Counted from the stretch's first letter, positions 26,266 through 34,354 are shown. The stretch is DNA of 64,000 bases from Flavobacterium quisquiliarum (GCF_019308285.1 NZ_WWEM01000009.1:1-64000); one strand, 5' to 3'. The notes: a model not told the origin generated them from the letters alone. Program-made: numbers and translations.

Positions 26266-27687
26266 TTAGGTTCTCCAAAACCATTTCTTTTTTGAGAAAA
26301 ATGTTGTTACCAAAACAGCCAAAACGGTTAGTATAAAACCTCTCAGGAAGCCCATAAAAGCGTTTTGGTTAAATACGTCAAAATAATCTGTAACCGTTAG
26401 AATAGTCAAAATAGGCATTACAAACATTGAGGTAGTGACATAGGCAATCATTGGGTTTTGACCTGTTAAAACCAAAAATTTAGTAGCTCTAATGCATTTG
26501 AAATAATCGCAAATCACAGAGAAAAATAGTACTGCAAAAAAAGCCAGTCCAGATGTTACAAAATAATAACTGTAGGTTGAAGAATCTTTTCGTATTCCGC
26601 CTTCGTAAGCTTCTAGAAACAATCCGAGCAATAGACAGTAAGCTCCCGCTGAAAAAAGTTTTTTCCAAAAAACACTAAATTCGAAAGTATCTGATTTTAA
26701 AATAAAATAATTTAAAACCAATAAGACTAAAGTAACTCCAAGATTGATTTCTAATTGACGCGTAAATAAAAAGTAAACATTACTTACAATGACTGCAAAA
26801 GAAAGTAAACCTGCCACAATTGCTAATCTATCATTTTGTCTTACTTCATTTTGGGGAGCAACTGTCCATTCTTTTATATATTCTCCAGCGAGAGTTCCTG
26901 GAATTACGATGAAAAAATATTTTAAATAGTAGAATTTATAAGCCCACGCAAACGGAGTAAAATCATATAATAGTTTTACCCAGCCATCATTTTTACTTGC
27001 TAAAAAAACAGCCATAATAAAGGGTAGGACCAATAATCTATAAACTGGCTTTTTGAATGTGAAAATATAAATCACGCTGGCTAAAAAAGCCATGTCAGCA
27101 AGGACAATTAAAATAATATCGCTATAATAAATATCAAAATTATGATTGTCTTTTCCTTGATAATCTGTTAAAGTCATCAGTGCAAAGCCTAATGCAAAAG
27201 CAATAATTTTAAAAGTTAAAGAAGGTAATTTTGATTTCTTTAATTGTGTTGAAAATGGAATAAAATCCGGCATGAACATTAAAAATAGCAATGCATAAGA
27301 AGCTAAAGAAATAACACATGCTTTAACATCAACTGGACTGCTAATCACAAATGGTCTCATGTGCATAAAGAAAATGGCAAAAAAGACTAATTTCAAACCT
27401 CTAAAAAATGAACTTAAACATAACTTCCATTTATTCTCACCATTCTCTAATTTGCCTCCTAAGGCAAAAGGAAATGCGGCACCCATTGAAAATAAAAAGA
27501 AAGGAAAAACAAGATCTACCCAAGTAATTCCATAAATATCCGGATTAAATGTTGAATTGGGAGGCACTTGAGCGTGTGCCATCCAAGCAGGTAAATGCGT
27601 AAGGATAATTTGTCCAGAAAGTATCATTGCGATTATCGCAAATCCTCTTAAAGCATCAATAGATAAAGCTCTTGTTTTCATATCCAT
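26266..27687 (-). CDS. DUF5009 / HGSNAT-like membrane acyltransferase
   Basis: 473-residue polytopic membrane protein with about 11-12 hydrophobic segments. N-terminal RALSIDALRGFAIIAMILSGQ and WVDLVFPFFLFSMGAAFPFAL match the heparan-alpha-glucosaminide N-acetyltransferase-like (DUF5009, DUF1624-related) group. HGSNAT moves an acetyl group from cytosolic acetyl-CoA across the membrane to the free amine of terminal glucosamine. If the activity is conserved, this protein would N-acetylate deacetylated amino sugars in the periplasm before GH20 acts. An internal ATG at 27681 is an equally good start. The 34-nt gap to the FAD oxidoreductase gene implies one operon. Substrate is inferred. Confidence 0.78.
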   Translation of the reverse strand: MDMKTRALSIDALRGFAIIAMILSGQIILTHLPAWMAHAQVPPNSTFNPDIYGITWVDLVFPFFLFSMGAAFPFALGGKLENGENKWKLCLSSFFRGLKLVFFAIFFMHMRPFVISSPVDVKACVISLASYALLFLMFMPDFIPFSTQLKKSKLPSLTFKIIAFALGFALMTLTDYQGKDNHNFDIYYSDIILIVLADMAFLASVIYIFTFKKPVYRLLVLPFIMAVFLASKNDGWVKLLYDFTPFAWAYKFYYLKYFFIVIPGTLAGEYIKEWTVAPQNEVRQNDRLAIVAGLLSFAVIVSNVYFLFTRQLEINLGVTLVLLVLNYFILKSDTFEFSVFWKKLFSAGAYCLLLGLFLEAYEGGIRKDSSTYSYYFVTSGLAFFAVLFFSVICDYFKCIRATKFLVLTGQNPMIAYVTTSMFVMPILTILTVTDYFDVFNQNAFMGFLRGFILTVLAVLVTTFFSKKKWFWRT

Positions 27688-27771
27688 ATTTTATAATCGA
27701 TTGTTTTTTTTAGGCAATAGTCTAACCAGTCGCTATGGCAACAATTTGTTTTTTCAGTATTTATTTTGAAT

Positions 27772-28899
27772 CTATTTCTTTTTGTATTCCTTAGAAAAAT
27801 AGTCTGGAAAGGCTTTCAGACCTTCATAAAAAAAGAAGGATTCTCCTTTTATTCCGAACTTTCTGTTGGTATCAATCATCTGTTTCAAAAAATCGGGTGC
27901 GGGATTTACTCCATTTACTTGCAACAGCACTCCTGAAAAGAATTTATCTTTCTGATCTTTTTTTAGAAATTTTATTTGATCTTCTAACGTAGTGGTATAA
28001 CTTTCAATTGTTTTTCTGTAAACTTGCGGAATTACATAGTCACAATACCCTTTGTTTAACCATGTTGGCCAATCCTGCAGATATTCTTCTTTTGCCCAAG
28101 GATGAATACTCGGAGCCATGCTCACAATCAATTTAGGTTTGATTGCTTTTAGCTCTTTATAAAGTTCTCCCAGAAAAACGGTCAATTTATCTGCACGCCA
28201 AGTAAGCCAGTCTGCATTTTTGTAATCATCTGGAGGAAGATTTCCGTTGTGTTCTTGTTTGTATAAAGCTACCGTATAAGCATCATACCCTCCAAGCGAA
28301 GGCATTGCTGGTAAACGGTCATCTCCTTGAATACCGTCAATATCATAATTTTTAACAACCTCTACAATTAATGATTTTACAAAATTCTGAACTTCCGGAT
28401 TCATAGCGTTCATCCATTCAAAACCATTTTTTGTTACAAGGTTTCCTTTATTATCAATTGCTTTCCAGTTTGGAAATTTTTTCAGGATTGCACCACCATT
28501 TTCTCCATAAGAAGAAGCAAAACCAAACTCAAACCATGCATGCACTTTTATTTTTGCTTTATGTCCTGCATCTATCATTTCCTGTAATGGATCACGATCA
28601 CCAAAACGTTCCATAATAGGTTTTCCAAATAAGTCTTTCATTATTTCACTCGGATATAAAGTGGTTCCTCTATTCCAAACCACAACATAAATATCTGTAA
28701 TACCTGATTTTTTGCAAAGAGCAACTGTTTCGGCAACATTTTCTTTAGAATCCAAAGCTTTTGACGCAACATTAGTTACCCAAACTCCTTTAACTGGAGA
28801 AATTGGAGTTTTATCATTAATCAATTTTGGAGTGCCAGCACAACAAAAAAGAGAAAATAATAAAATAGGTATCAAGGTTATTTTTAAGATATTATGCAT
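27772..28899 (-). CDS. GHL10 glycosidase-like lipoprotein (copy 2), first gene of the PUL
   Basis: 375-residue paralogue of 12577-13707, by eye about 60% identical or more. Lipobox-like SLFCCAG (Cys19/20). Barrel blocks: KGVWVTNVASKALDS, DIYVVVWNRGTTLYPS, KVHAWFEFGFASSYG, DIDGIQGDDRLPAMPS, LIVSMAPSIHPWAKE, YCDYVIPQVYRK and SFFFYEGLK. The closely matched acidic residues (DGIQGDD and the final YEG) are candidates for catalysis. It is a GHL10 (PF02638) protein; within this family DigH acts on denuded peptidoglycan. Promoter elements lie just upstream at 28924-28951, so it likely starts the whole transcript. The gap of 84 nt to the acyltransferase gene is the largest in the first operon segment. 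Confidence 0.85.
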   Translation of the reverse strand: MHNILKITLIPILLFSLFCCAGTPKLINDKTPISPVKGVWVTNVASKALDSKENVAETVALCKKSGITDIYVVVWNRGTTLYPSEIMKDLFGKPIMERFGDRDPLQEMIDAGHKAKIKVHAWFEFGFASSYGENGGAILKKFPNWKAIDNKGNLVTKNGFEWMNAMNPEVQNFVKSLIVEVVKNYDIDGIQGDDRLPAMPSLGGYDAYTVALYKQEHNGNLPPDDYKNADWLTWRADKLTVFLGELYKELKAIKPKLIVSMAPSIHPWAKEEYLQDWPTWLNKGYCDYVIPQVYRKTIESYTTTLEDQIKFLKKDQKDKFFSGVLLQVNGVNPAPDFLKQMIDTNRKFGIKGESFFFYEGLKAFPDYFSKEYKKK

Positions 28900-28923
28900 C
28901 GGTTTCTGTTTTTTTGGTTAGAG

Positions 28924-28951
28924 CAAATATATAAAATTTTATTAACCACAA
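28924..28951 (-). promoter_or_regulatory. Candidate promoter of the PUL
   Basis: On the minus strand: -7 element TATATTTG (28924-28931) and a TTG at 28949-28951 with 17 nt between. The -7 box ends about 24 nt before the ATG at 28899. It fits the Bacteroidota consensus at the short end of the spacing range. Confidence 0.5.
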
Positions 28952-28961
28952 CTTAGTTATT

Positions 28962-28994
28962 AAATTTTTTTATTAATGAATTATTAAAAAATTT
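28962..28994. promoter_or_regulatory. AT-rich inverted repeat upstream of the PUL promoter
   Basis: A 33-nt imperfect palindrome centred at 28978 with three mismatched pairs. It lies immediately upstream of the -33 element and is a candidate operator. Its low complexity means that it could be chance in such AT-rich DNA. Confidence 0.25.
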
Positions 28995-29298
28995 TAATAA
29001 ATATTTACACTATCCTCGAAATACTCAGCAAATACAATACATCTACATAAAAAATATATTTATAAAATTTTCAGTTTTTTAAGGATATTTTTTAATGTAA
29101 CAAATAATTTCAATCAAAAAACACAGATATTAATCCTAAAACAAGAGAAAAAAGAAGAATAATTAGCTATTAAAAAGAGAGAAGCAAACTTTTTTAATTA
29201 TCATGAGGCAATAAAAAAGCAAACACAAATCCTAAAACTTTAAAAACTTTTAGTTTAAAGAAAAAGCATTTTTACTACTCGTAAGAGGGCATAAAAAA

Positions 29299-29324
29299 AA
29301 CTCTATAAAGTAAATTATAGAGTT
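29299..29324 (-). terminator. Terminator of the ROK regulator gene
   Basis: Arms AACTCTATAA and TTATAGAGTT. On the minus strand the stem is followed by a T-run. It ends about 30 nt past the regulator's stop codon. Confidence 0.75.
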
Positions 29325-29354
29325 TTGAAGAAATTTATATTTAGGACAAAATAT

Positions 29355-30581
29355 TTATTTAAAAAAAGGCGAAAGCATCTTTTCTTTTACAATACAGCAG
29401 GCTCCAATAACACCTACACGATGACCCAATGTTGATTTTTTTAATTTCATATCTCGGTTTACTAAACCCAGAGAATGTTTTTTAAGTGCCGACTGAATCG
29501 GTAAAAGCGCAAAATCTCCAAGCTGTGAAAAATCTCCACCAATAACAAGCAGATCAGGATTAAATATATTTAGCAAAATAGATAAGTAACGGCCCATTTT
29601 TTCGCTCTGTCTTGTAACCAATTCTATACACAAGCTATCTTCAAGGTTTATTGCACCAGAAATAATATCCAAATGCTGGAGATCTTCATTTTCATTGAGT
29701 TCAATTTTAGAATGTTTTCCTTCTTTCAGGGCTTCCTTAAATTGACGCACCAAAGACCAGCCTGAAATTTCAGTTTCGAGACATCCTAATTTACCGCATT
29801 GACAAATGATTTCATTTTCAAAAAGAGTACTATGTCCAAACTCACCTGAATATCCTGATTTTCCATAATAAAGCTTACCGTCGGTCATAATACCGATGGC
29901 TACTCCCCAACTGTAGTTTAAGAAAATTATATTTTGCTCATCATCTACAACACCTTCACAATATTCACCAAAGGCCATTGCTCGAGTATCGTTTTCAAGA
30001 TGAACTGGAAGTCCAAGCTGTTCTGATATAATCTCTGTAAGTGGTCTGTTTTCACTAAAGAAATAGTTATAGCTAAAGCCTTCCATAGAATTTATACGAC
30101 CAGAAAAATTAATACAGATTCCTACTATCAGTTTTTTTTCAACTGAACTTTCCTCGATATAATTGTTTATTAAAGCGCAAAATTCCAGAAGAGATTCCTG
30201 AGAATTTTTCAATGCAAATGGAACACGCAAATCAAGACTTATAAACTCATTTTTGATATCCTGCAATCCAATAGACATGTGGGTTCTTCCGACTTCAACA
30301 CCAAGAAAAAAAGCACAAGTAGGATTGATACTATATAGTGAAGGTCTTCGTCCTCCGCTATTGGTAATTTTTCCCATATCCACAACATTCCCTTCCTGCA
30401 AAAGTTCATTTACAGCCTTGGTAACAGTAGGAACACTGGATTGTAATTCAGAGCTTATTTCTGCTATAGTAGCATTTCCTGAAGAAAGTAATCGTTTCAC
30501 AATTGACTGTCTCAGCATGTGCCATTTTTGCCCAGAAAGACTGTTGTCTTTGCTAATATCAAGTAAATCTTTTAAATTCAT
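29355..30581 (-). CDS. ROK-family (NagC/XylR-like) transcriptional regulator
   Basis: 408 residues. An N-terminal winged helix-turn-helix (about 20-85: RQSIVKRLLSSGNATIAEISSELQSSVPTVTKAVNELLQEGNV, then GRRPSLYSINP) is followed by a ROK sugar-kinase-like domain. The zinc-binding ROK signature is complete (GEFGHS, then CQCGKLGCLETE), and LENDTRAMAFGE keeps the sugar-binding Asp. The phosphate-binding start reads VEVGRTHMSIGL, with Glu in place of the Asp of DxGGT, which argues for a regulator rather than a kinase. NagC-like proteins respond to GlcNAc-6-P or free sugars. Lying directly upstream of the PUL in the same orientation with its own terminator, it is the obvious candidate regulator of the locus. 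Confidence 0.9.
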   Translation of the reverse strand: MNLKDLLDISKDNSLSGQKWHMLRQSIVKRLLSSGNATIAEISSELQSSVPTVTKAVNELLQEGNVVDMGKITNSGGRRPSLYSINPTCAFFLGVEVGRTHMSIGLQDIKNEFISLDLRVPFALKNSQESLLEFCALINNYIEESSVEKKLIVGICINFSGRINSMEGFSYNYFFSENRPLTEIISEQLGLPVHLENDTRAMAFGEYCEGVVDDEQNIIFLNYSWGVAIGIMTDGKLYYGKSGYSGEFGHSTLFENEIICQCGKLGCLETEISGWSLVRQFKEALKEGKHSKIELNENEDLQHLDIISGAINLEDSLCIELVTRQSEKMGRYLSILLNIFNPDLLVIGGDFSQLGDFALLPIQSALKKHSLGLVNRDMKLKKSTLGHRVGVIGACCIVKEKMLSPFFK

Positions 30582-30913
30582 TTATCTTCGATTTTACTAA
30601 ATTCTTATACAAACATAATTCATTTTTAACTTAACCCCTTCTTTTTTTTATTGCAAAAATCGCAATACAATCTTACAATTTAAACTTCAATAGTTTCTAG
30701 TCCCTATATCATAACTTTTTACAACATTCAAGCAAAATAAGAAAAAACATCTTAAAAACACTTATTTTTTATTTTATTCAAAGATTTAAAAAAAATATAA
30801 ACTAACAATGAAATACTTATTAAATATTTTTAAAAATAAAATCAAAGATATTAATTTTTTGTTATTTTAGCCAACAACTAACTGATTGTCAAAACTATTA
30901 AATCTAACCAACC
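30582..30913. promoter_or_regulatory. Divergent regulatory region of the ROK gene and a lipoprotein gene
   Basis: 332 nt without a gene, shared by two divergent genes. A minus-strand -7 box TATGTTTG (30610-30617) faces the ROK gene, without a matching TTG. A palindrome TATTGC-N7-GCAATA (30649-30667) is listed separately. The right half is very AT-rich, with no firm promoter for the plus-strand gene. Confidence 0.45.
30649..30667. promoter_or_regulatory. Candidate operator TATTGC-N7-GCAATA
   Basis: Perfect 6-bp arms with a 7-nt spacer, about 70-90 nt upstream of the ROK start. The size suits a dimeric winged-helix regulator, so it may serve autoregulation or control of the divergent lipoprotein gene. 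Confidence 0.3.
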
Positions 30914-32182
30914 ATGAAAACAAAAAAACTACTCTGCTTTGTTATTACGGTATTTCTTACGTATGCTTGTTCAAACGAAGAATCTGTTGAAAAAACTACT
31001 ACTGAAACAGCTGTTCAGAACACAACCCATACAACAGCAAAAACACAATTAGCTTTAAATTCATTAATTTCTTCTGACTGGACTTCTGGAACTTTGTCAA
31101 CTTCGATTGTACCGTCTCAGAATTTAAAATATTTAAGCGGCAATCTGTCCGAAAAACCGATTTGGAAAAGCAACAATCCCGAAATTATAAAAGGAAACGG
31201 ATGGTTAATGCAAAATGCAAGAGTTGATACTAATAGAGGCGGTTCTTCAAATCCTCTTTCAGGAACTTTTGGCGTTTATTTATTCCATATCAATCAGTCT
31301 GGCTCTACAAAATATCTTCATGTTTTAGTTTCAAATCCGCAAACTTCAGCTGTGACCATTTCTGGAAAAGGATCTACCTACACAAACGCTGAAAAACCGT
31401 TAAATGGAAGCGCAACAGGACAAAGTTATTTTGTTTCTAAAGACTGGTTGCAAAATACCCCTCGCACCACTTTTAACAGTATCACTATTAATCCTTCAAA
31501 GGTTTATGAAGTATACAAAGCTACATTGTCAAACAACAATATGGTAGATGGTTCTTATGAAATAACCGCTTCACAAGGTGTATATGTCTACACTGTTGTC
31601 ACTTCAACGGGAGATATTAATGATGCTGTAAATGCTACACAAACCGCAGCTTCTGGAGATATTTATACAGAAAGCACAAACGCGTATGGACGAGAAGCAG
31701 GAATATACACAGATTCTGGCTGGTCAGGAACTACAGAAATTGATCTTCCTGCCGGACCAGCATATATGGGATTATGCCTTAATACAAGTTCTAAATTTGC
31801 AGTGAACGGTGCTTATCTTCAAAATCAAAATGCTCCATACTCTTATAAATTAAATGGAGCTTCACAAAATACTTATGGAAATTATGGCCACAAATATACA
31901 TTGACCCTTAAGCTCAATAATCCAAATAGCACTGTAAAAAATGTATCACTTACATTTGCGTCTAACTTTACGTCAGGAACTAATTCACCTTCATTTACTT
32001 TCAATGGTCCTCTTTATTTCAATGGAACTTTAAAAAACATTTATACCACTCCAACTCAGCCAGCACAAAATCTCGCAACTTGGAGCATTCCTGCCAACTC
32101 ATTTTTTAATGCAACAATAACATTTTATGTTCCTGGTTTAATCACAACTGGACAGCAATTGATATTAAAACAAACTAACTAA
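30914..32182 (+). CDS. DUF3370-like secreted lipoprotein
   Basis: 422-residue lipoprotein (LTYAC, Cys19, followed by SNEES and a Thr-rich linker to about residue 45). The rest resembles DUF3370, a family best known from cyanobacteria: LSGNLSEKPIWKSNNPEIIKGNGWLMQ, then GTFGVYLFHINQSGSTKYLHVLVSNP, VYEVYKATL, ASQGVYVYTVV, and C-terminal YGNYGHKYTLTLKLNNPNS with VKNVSLTFAS. This assignment rests on pattern memory and is moderate. No function is known to me for DUF3370. It is divergent from the ROK regulator and may share its control, but it is not on the PUL strand. A strong terminator follows at 32226. Confidence 0.55.
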   Translation: MKTKKLLCFVITVFLTYACSNEESVEKTTTETAVQNTTHTTAKTQLALNSLISSDWTSGTLSTSIVPSQNLKYLSGNLSEKPIWKSNNPEIIKGNGWLMQNARVDTNRGGSSNPLSGTFGVYLFHINQSGSTKYLHVLVSNPQTSAVTISGKGSTYTNAEKPLNGSATGQSYFVSKDWLQNTPRTTFNSITINPSKVYEVYKATLSNNNMVDGSYEITASQGVYVYTVVTSTGDINDAVNATQTAASGDIYTESTNAYGREAGIYTDSGWSGTTEIDLPAGPAYMGLCLNTSSKFAVNGAYLQNQNAPYSYKLNGASQNTYGNYGHKYTLTLKLNNPNSTVKNVSLTFASNFTSGTNSPSFTFNGPLYFNGTLKNIYTTPTQPAQNLATWSIPANSFFNATITFYVPGLITTGQQLILKQTN

Positions 32183-32225
32183 TTCTCCCATTATCAAAAG
32201 AGAATTAAATTAGACCAAAAAAAAA

Positions 32226-32243
32226 GCCACTCCATGGAGTGGC
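32226..32243 (+). terminator. Rho-independent terminator
   Basis: GCCACTCCATGGAGTGGC is a perfect 18-nt palindrome flanked by an A-run and a T-run, so it could work on both strands. It follows the DUF3370-like gene by about 40 nt. Confidence 0.85.
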
Positions 32244-32276
32244 TTTTTGTTAAGGATAAGAATATTTAAAATTTAA

Positions 32277-32362
32277 CTATCGTATTCTTTTTTGAATTTG
32301 ATTTAATCTTTCTAATAGATCTCCCTTTTACTTCAATTACTTCTAATTCAAAATCATTAATT
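32277..32362 (-). pseudogene. Fragment of a P-loop ATPase gene (3' end only)
   Basis: About 86 nt that match the last 28 codons of the ATPase gene at 33686-34195. From 32294 to 32362 the match to 33703-33770 shows one substitution and one 1-nt insertion. The insertion shifts the frame after the codons for EVIEVKG. The last codons are more diverged but end in the same TAG position, coding QIQKRIR instead of QIQNQIK. No start, Walker motif or upstream part is present, so this is a relic of a second copy or a partial duplication spanning the TlpA-like gene. Confidence 0.8.
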
Positions 32363-32565
32363 CATAACACTCCGAATAATATAGTATAAGTATATAATAA
32401 TATTTGCACTTAATCAGTAGTACATTTTAAGATACTTTTGTAAGTAACCTGCGACAGACAAAAACTAAAACACTGTAAATCAAAAGTATAATAAAAATAA
32501 AAATCATTAAATATTTAAACTGAAAGCATAGAAAACTATTCGATCTTATTTTAATAAATTGATAT

Positions 32566-33651
32566 ATGAATCACAGTAAATTTTCCATAGCCCTATTTTT
32601 TCTAATAGCTATTTTTTCCTGTTCTGAAAAACAGCAAGATTCTGGTTTAATAAATGCTGATTTAAGTACCTTGACAAAAGACTTTGATAAAGTAGTTATT
32701 AGTATGTGGGGCTATCCATTTCTTGGAGATTCGACTACGACGTCTGATACTGTCGAAGCAAAAAATGGAAAATTTCAATATCATTTCAAAATAAAAGAGG
32801 TAAAAGTTGCTTCTTTTATTTTACTGAAAAACAATAAAAAAACTGCAGAACTAGGCTTTAAAAATATTAATAAAAATGGTACAACTAATTTTGGGAATAT
32901 TTATTTAGGCAATGAAAACATCGTCATTTCTGGTGTTAGGGAAATCCCTGTTCATTATACTGAAAGCCATCCTTACAAAAATTACCTTGTTAATATAAAA
33001 GGTTCTAAAGAAGCAGATATAAGAATGAAAGTAATGAATGGTAAAAATTTTACTTCTGTTGAAAGTATTAAATCGAATCCTGATTCTTATGCTATTTTAT
33101 ATGAACTCTTTTTTGTTAAAGAAAAATATTCTCTGAATCATTTGAAAAAGTTGTCTTTATTATTTTCAGATGATCTTAAAAAATCTATTTCCTTTACTAA
33201 ATTACAAGATTACATTAAAAGCAGTGAAGAATTGGAAAAATATGGCTATACAAAAGGTTTCAATTTTATTGATATAAATGGAAAGAAATACTCTTTTGAT
33301 GATATCAAAAAGGGTAAATCGATGACGCTTCTCATTTTCTGGGCGAGCTGGTGCGGACCATGCAGACAAGAGATTCCGGCGCTCAAAGAGTTTTATTATA
33401 AATACAAAGGCAAAGTTAGCATGGTAAGCTTAAGTATTGATCACGATTATAAAAGCTGGAGATTGGCTGTTGAAAAAGAAAATATGCCTTGGCCAAATCT
33501 ATCGCAATTACCTAGCAAACCAACTGGGATAGAAGATAAATTTAACATTAATGCAGTTCCAACTTTAATTTTATTGGATAAAAACGGCAGCGTTGTAGTA
33601 AATGCTATTAACAATTTAGCAGAAATAGAAAAAACAATCCATATTAACTAA
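32566..33651 (+). CDS. DUF4369/TlpA-type thioredoxin lipoprotein
   Basis: 361-residue lipoprotein (AIFSC, Cys19). The N-terminal half resembles the DUF4369 domain common in Bacteroidota (about 25-130: KVVISMWGYPFLGD, GKFQYHFKI, AELGFKN). The C-terminal TlpA-like thioredoxin domain carries FWASWCGPCRQEIPALKEF with the redox pair Cys263 and Cys266, and the cis-Pro region NAVPTLILLDKNG. Such proteins reduce disulphides in the periplasm or at the membrane, for example in cytochrome c or outer-membrane protein maturation. It stands alone, bracketed by the ATPase gene and its fragment. No partner is visible. Confidence 0.88.
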   Translation: MNHSKFSIALFFLIAIFSCSEKQQDSGLINADLSTLTKDFDKVVISMWGYPFLGDSTTTSDTVEAKNGKFQYHFKIKEVKVASFILLKNNKKTAELGFKNINKNGTTNFGNIYLGNENIVISGVREIPVHYTESHPYKNYLVNIKGSKEADIRMKVMNGKNFTSVESIKSNPDSYAILYELFFVKEKYSLNHLKKLSLLFSDDLKKSISFTKLQDYIKSSEELEKYGYTKGFNFIDINGKKYSFDDIKKGKSMTLLIFWASWCGPCRQEIPALKEFYYKYKGKVSMVSLSIDHDYKSWRLAVEKENMPWPNLSQLPSKPTGIEDKFNINAVPTLILLDKNGSVVVNAINNLAEIEKTIHIN

Positions 33652-33685
33652 AAAAAAATCTGAAAAGACTTTTAAAAACTTTTAA

Positions 33686-34195
33686 CTACTTTATTTGATT
33701 CTGAATTTGATTTAATCTTTCTGATAGATCCCCTTTTACTTCAATTACTTCTAATTCAAAATCATTAATTAATTCAACTATCATATCATTTACTTCATTT
33801 CTAAGTTCTGGCAACTGGTAATTTGGGCATGAAATTCTATCGGGTTCTTCAATTGGAACAAACACAAAAAAATCAATTTTATTAATCGCATCTTGTATTT
33901 TATTAAACACTAACTGAAAATCCACTGAATCATCAACTGCTAAAGCATACGCTAAAAGATCAATTGGACAGCGGTCGAAAATGGCATTTTTATCACTTCT
34001 TAGAATTTGTTTTAAGGAATATTCCAACTGCATCATATAATCATCTGCAGTAGGTATTTCAGCAAAAACAATTCCCATTTCCTGCAATTCAAAATAAGGC
34101 TCCGGATAAAGCTCGTAATTAGGAAAAGATTCTTGCAGTTTTTCTGCTAATGTAGTCTTCCCTGCTAAATGTGCTCCTAGTATTGCAATTCTCAT
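33686..34195 (-). CDS. Small P-loop NTPase / nucleoside-kinase-like protein
   Basis: 169 residues, cytoplasmic. A perfect Walker A sits at the N-terminus (ILGAHLAGKTTLAEKL, Lys13), and a DR-type motif follows at FDRCPIDLLAYA, as in nucleoside/thymidylate-kinase-like enzymes and the AAA_28 (NadR kinase-like) group. FVFVPIEEPDRIS fits the lid region. The substrate is unknown. The gene converges on the thioredoxin gene (34-nt gap). A frameshifted copy of its last codons lies at 32277-32362. Confidence 0.7.
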   Translation of the reverse strand: MRIAILGAHLAGKTTLAEKLQESFPNYELYPEPYFELQEMGIVFAEIPTADDYMMQLEYSLKQILRSDKNAIFDRCPIDLLAYALAVDDSVDFQLVFNKIQDAINKIDFFVFVPIEEPDRISCPNYQLPELRNEVNDMIVELINDFELEVIEVKGDLSERLNQIQNQIK

Positions 34196-34320
34196 ATCAT
34201 TGACATAATTAAGACCAATAAATTATTATTTCTAAATTAATTAAAACATCATAATTATAAACAAATATAACTAACATCCAAGAAACTGATTAATACTTTC
34301 TGAGTATAGGTAAAAAACAA

Positions 34321-34351
34321 AAAAGTCTATTTCGCAATGAAATAGACTTTT
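34321..34351 (-). terminator. Terminator of the adhesin module
   Basis: Perfect 13-bp arms (AAAAGTCTATTTC and complement) around GCAAT, immediately past the OmpA gene. A-run and T-run flanks suit termination on the minus strand. Confidence 0.85.
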
Positions 34352-34354
34352 TGA

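Larger units (their letters stand above)
28900..29354. other. PUL promoter region and gene-free spacer
   Basis: 455 nt without a gene between the ROK regulator and the first PUL gene. Very AT-rich. It contains the promoter candidate (28924-28951), an AT-rich inverted repeat just upstream of it (28962-28994) and the ROK terminator (29299-29324). Nothing else stands out. Confidence 0.6.
32183..32565. other. Spacer with terminator and broken gene fragment
   Basis: 383 nt between the DUF3370-like and TlpA-like genes. It contains a rho-independent terminator (32226-32243), the remnant of an ATPase 3' end (32277-32362), and a weak plus-strand -7 element TACTTTTG (32433-32440) whose nearest upstream TTG is 26 nt away, longer than usual. 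Confidence 0.6.

Noticed and set aside
29355..30581. A ROK sugar kinase
   Set aside because: It carries an N-terminal winged helix-turn-helix and has Glu in place of the phosphate-loop Asp, so a regulator is the better call.
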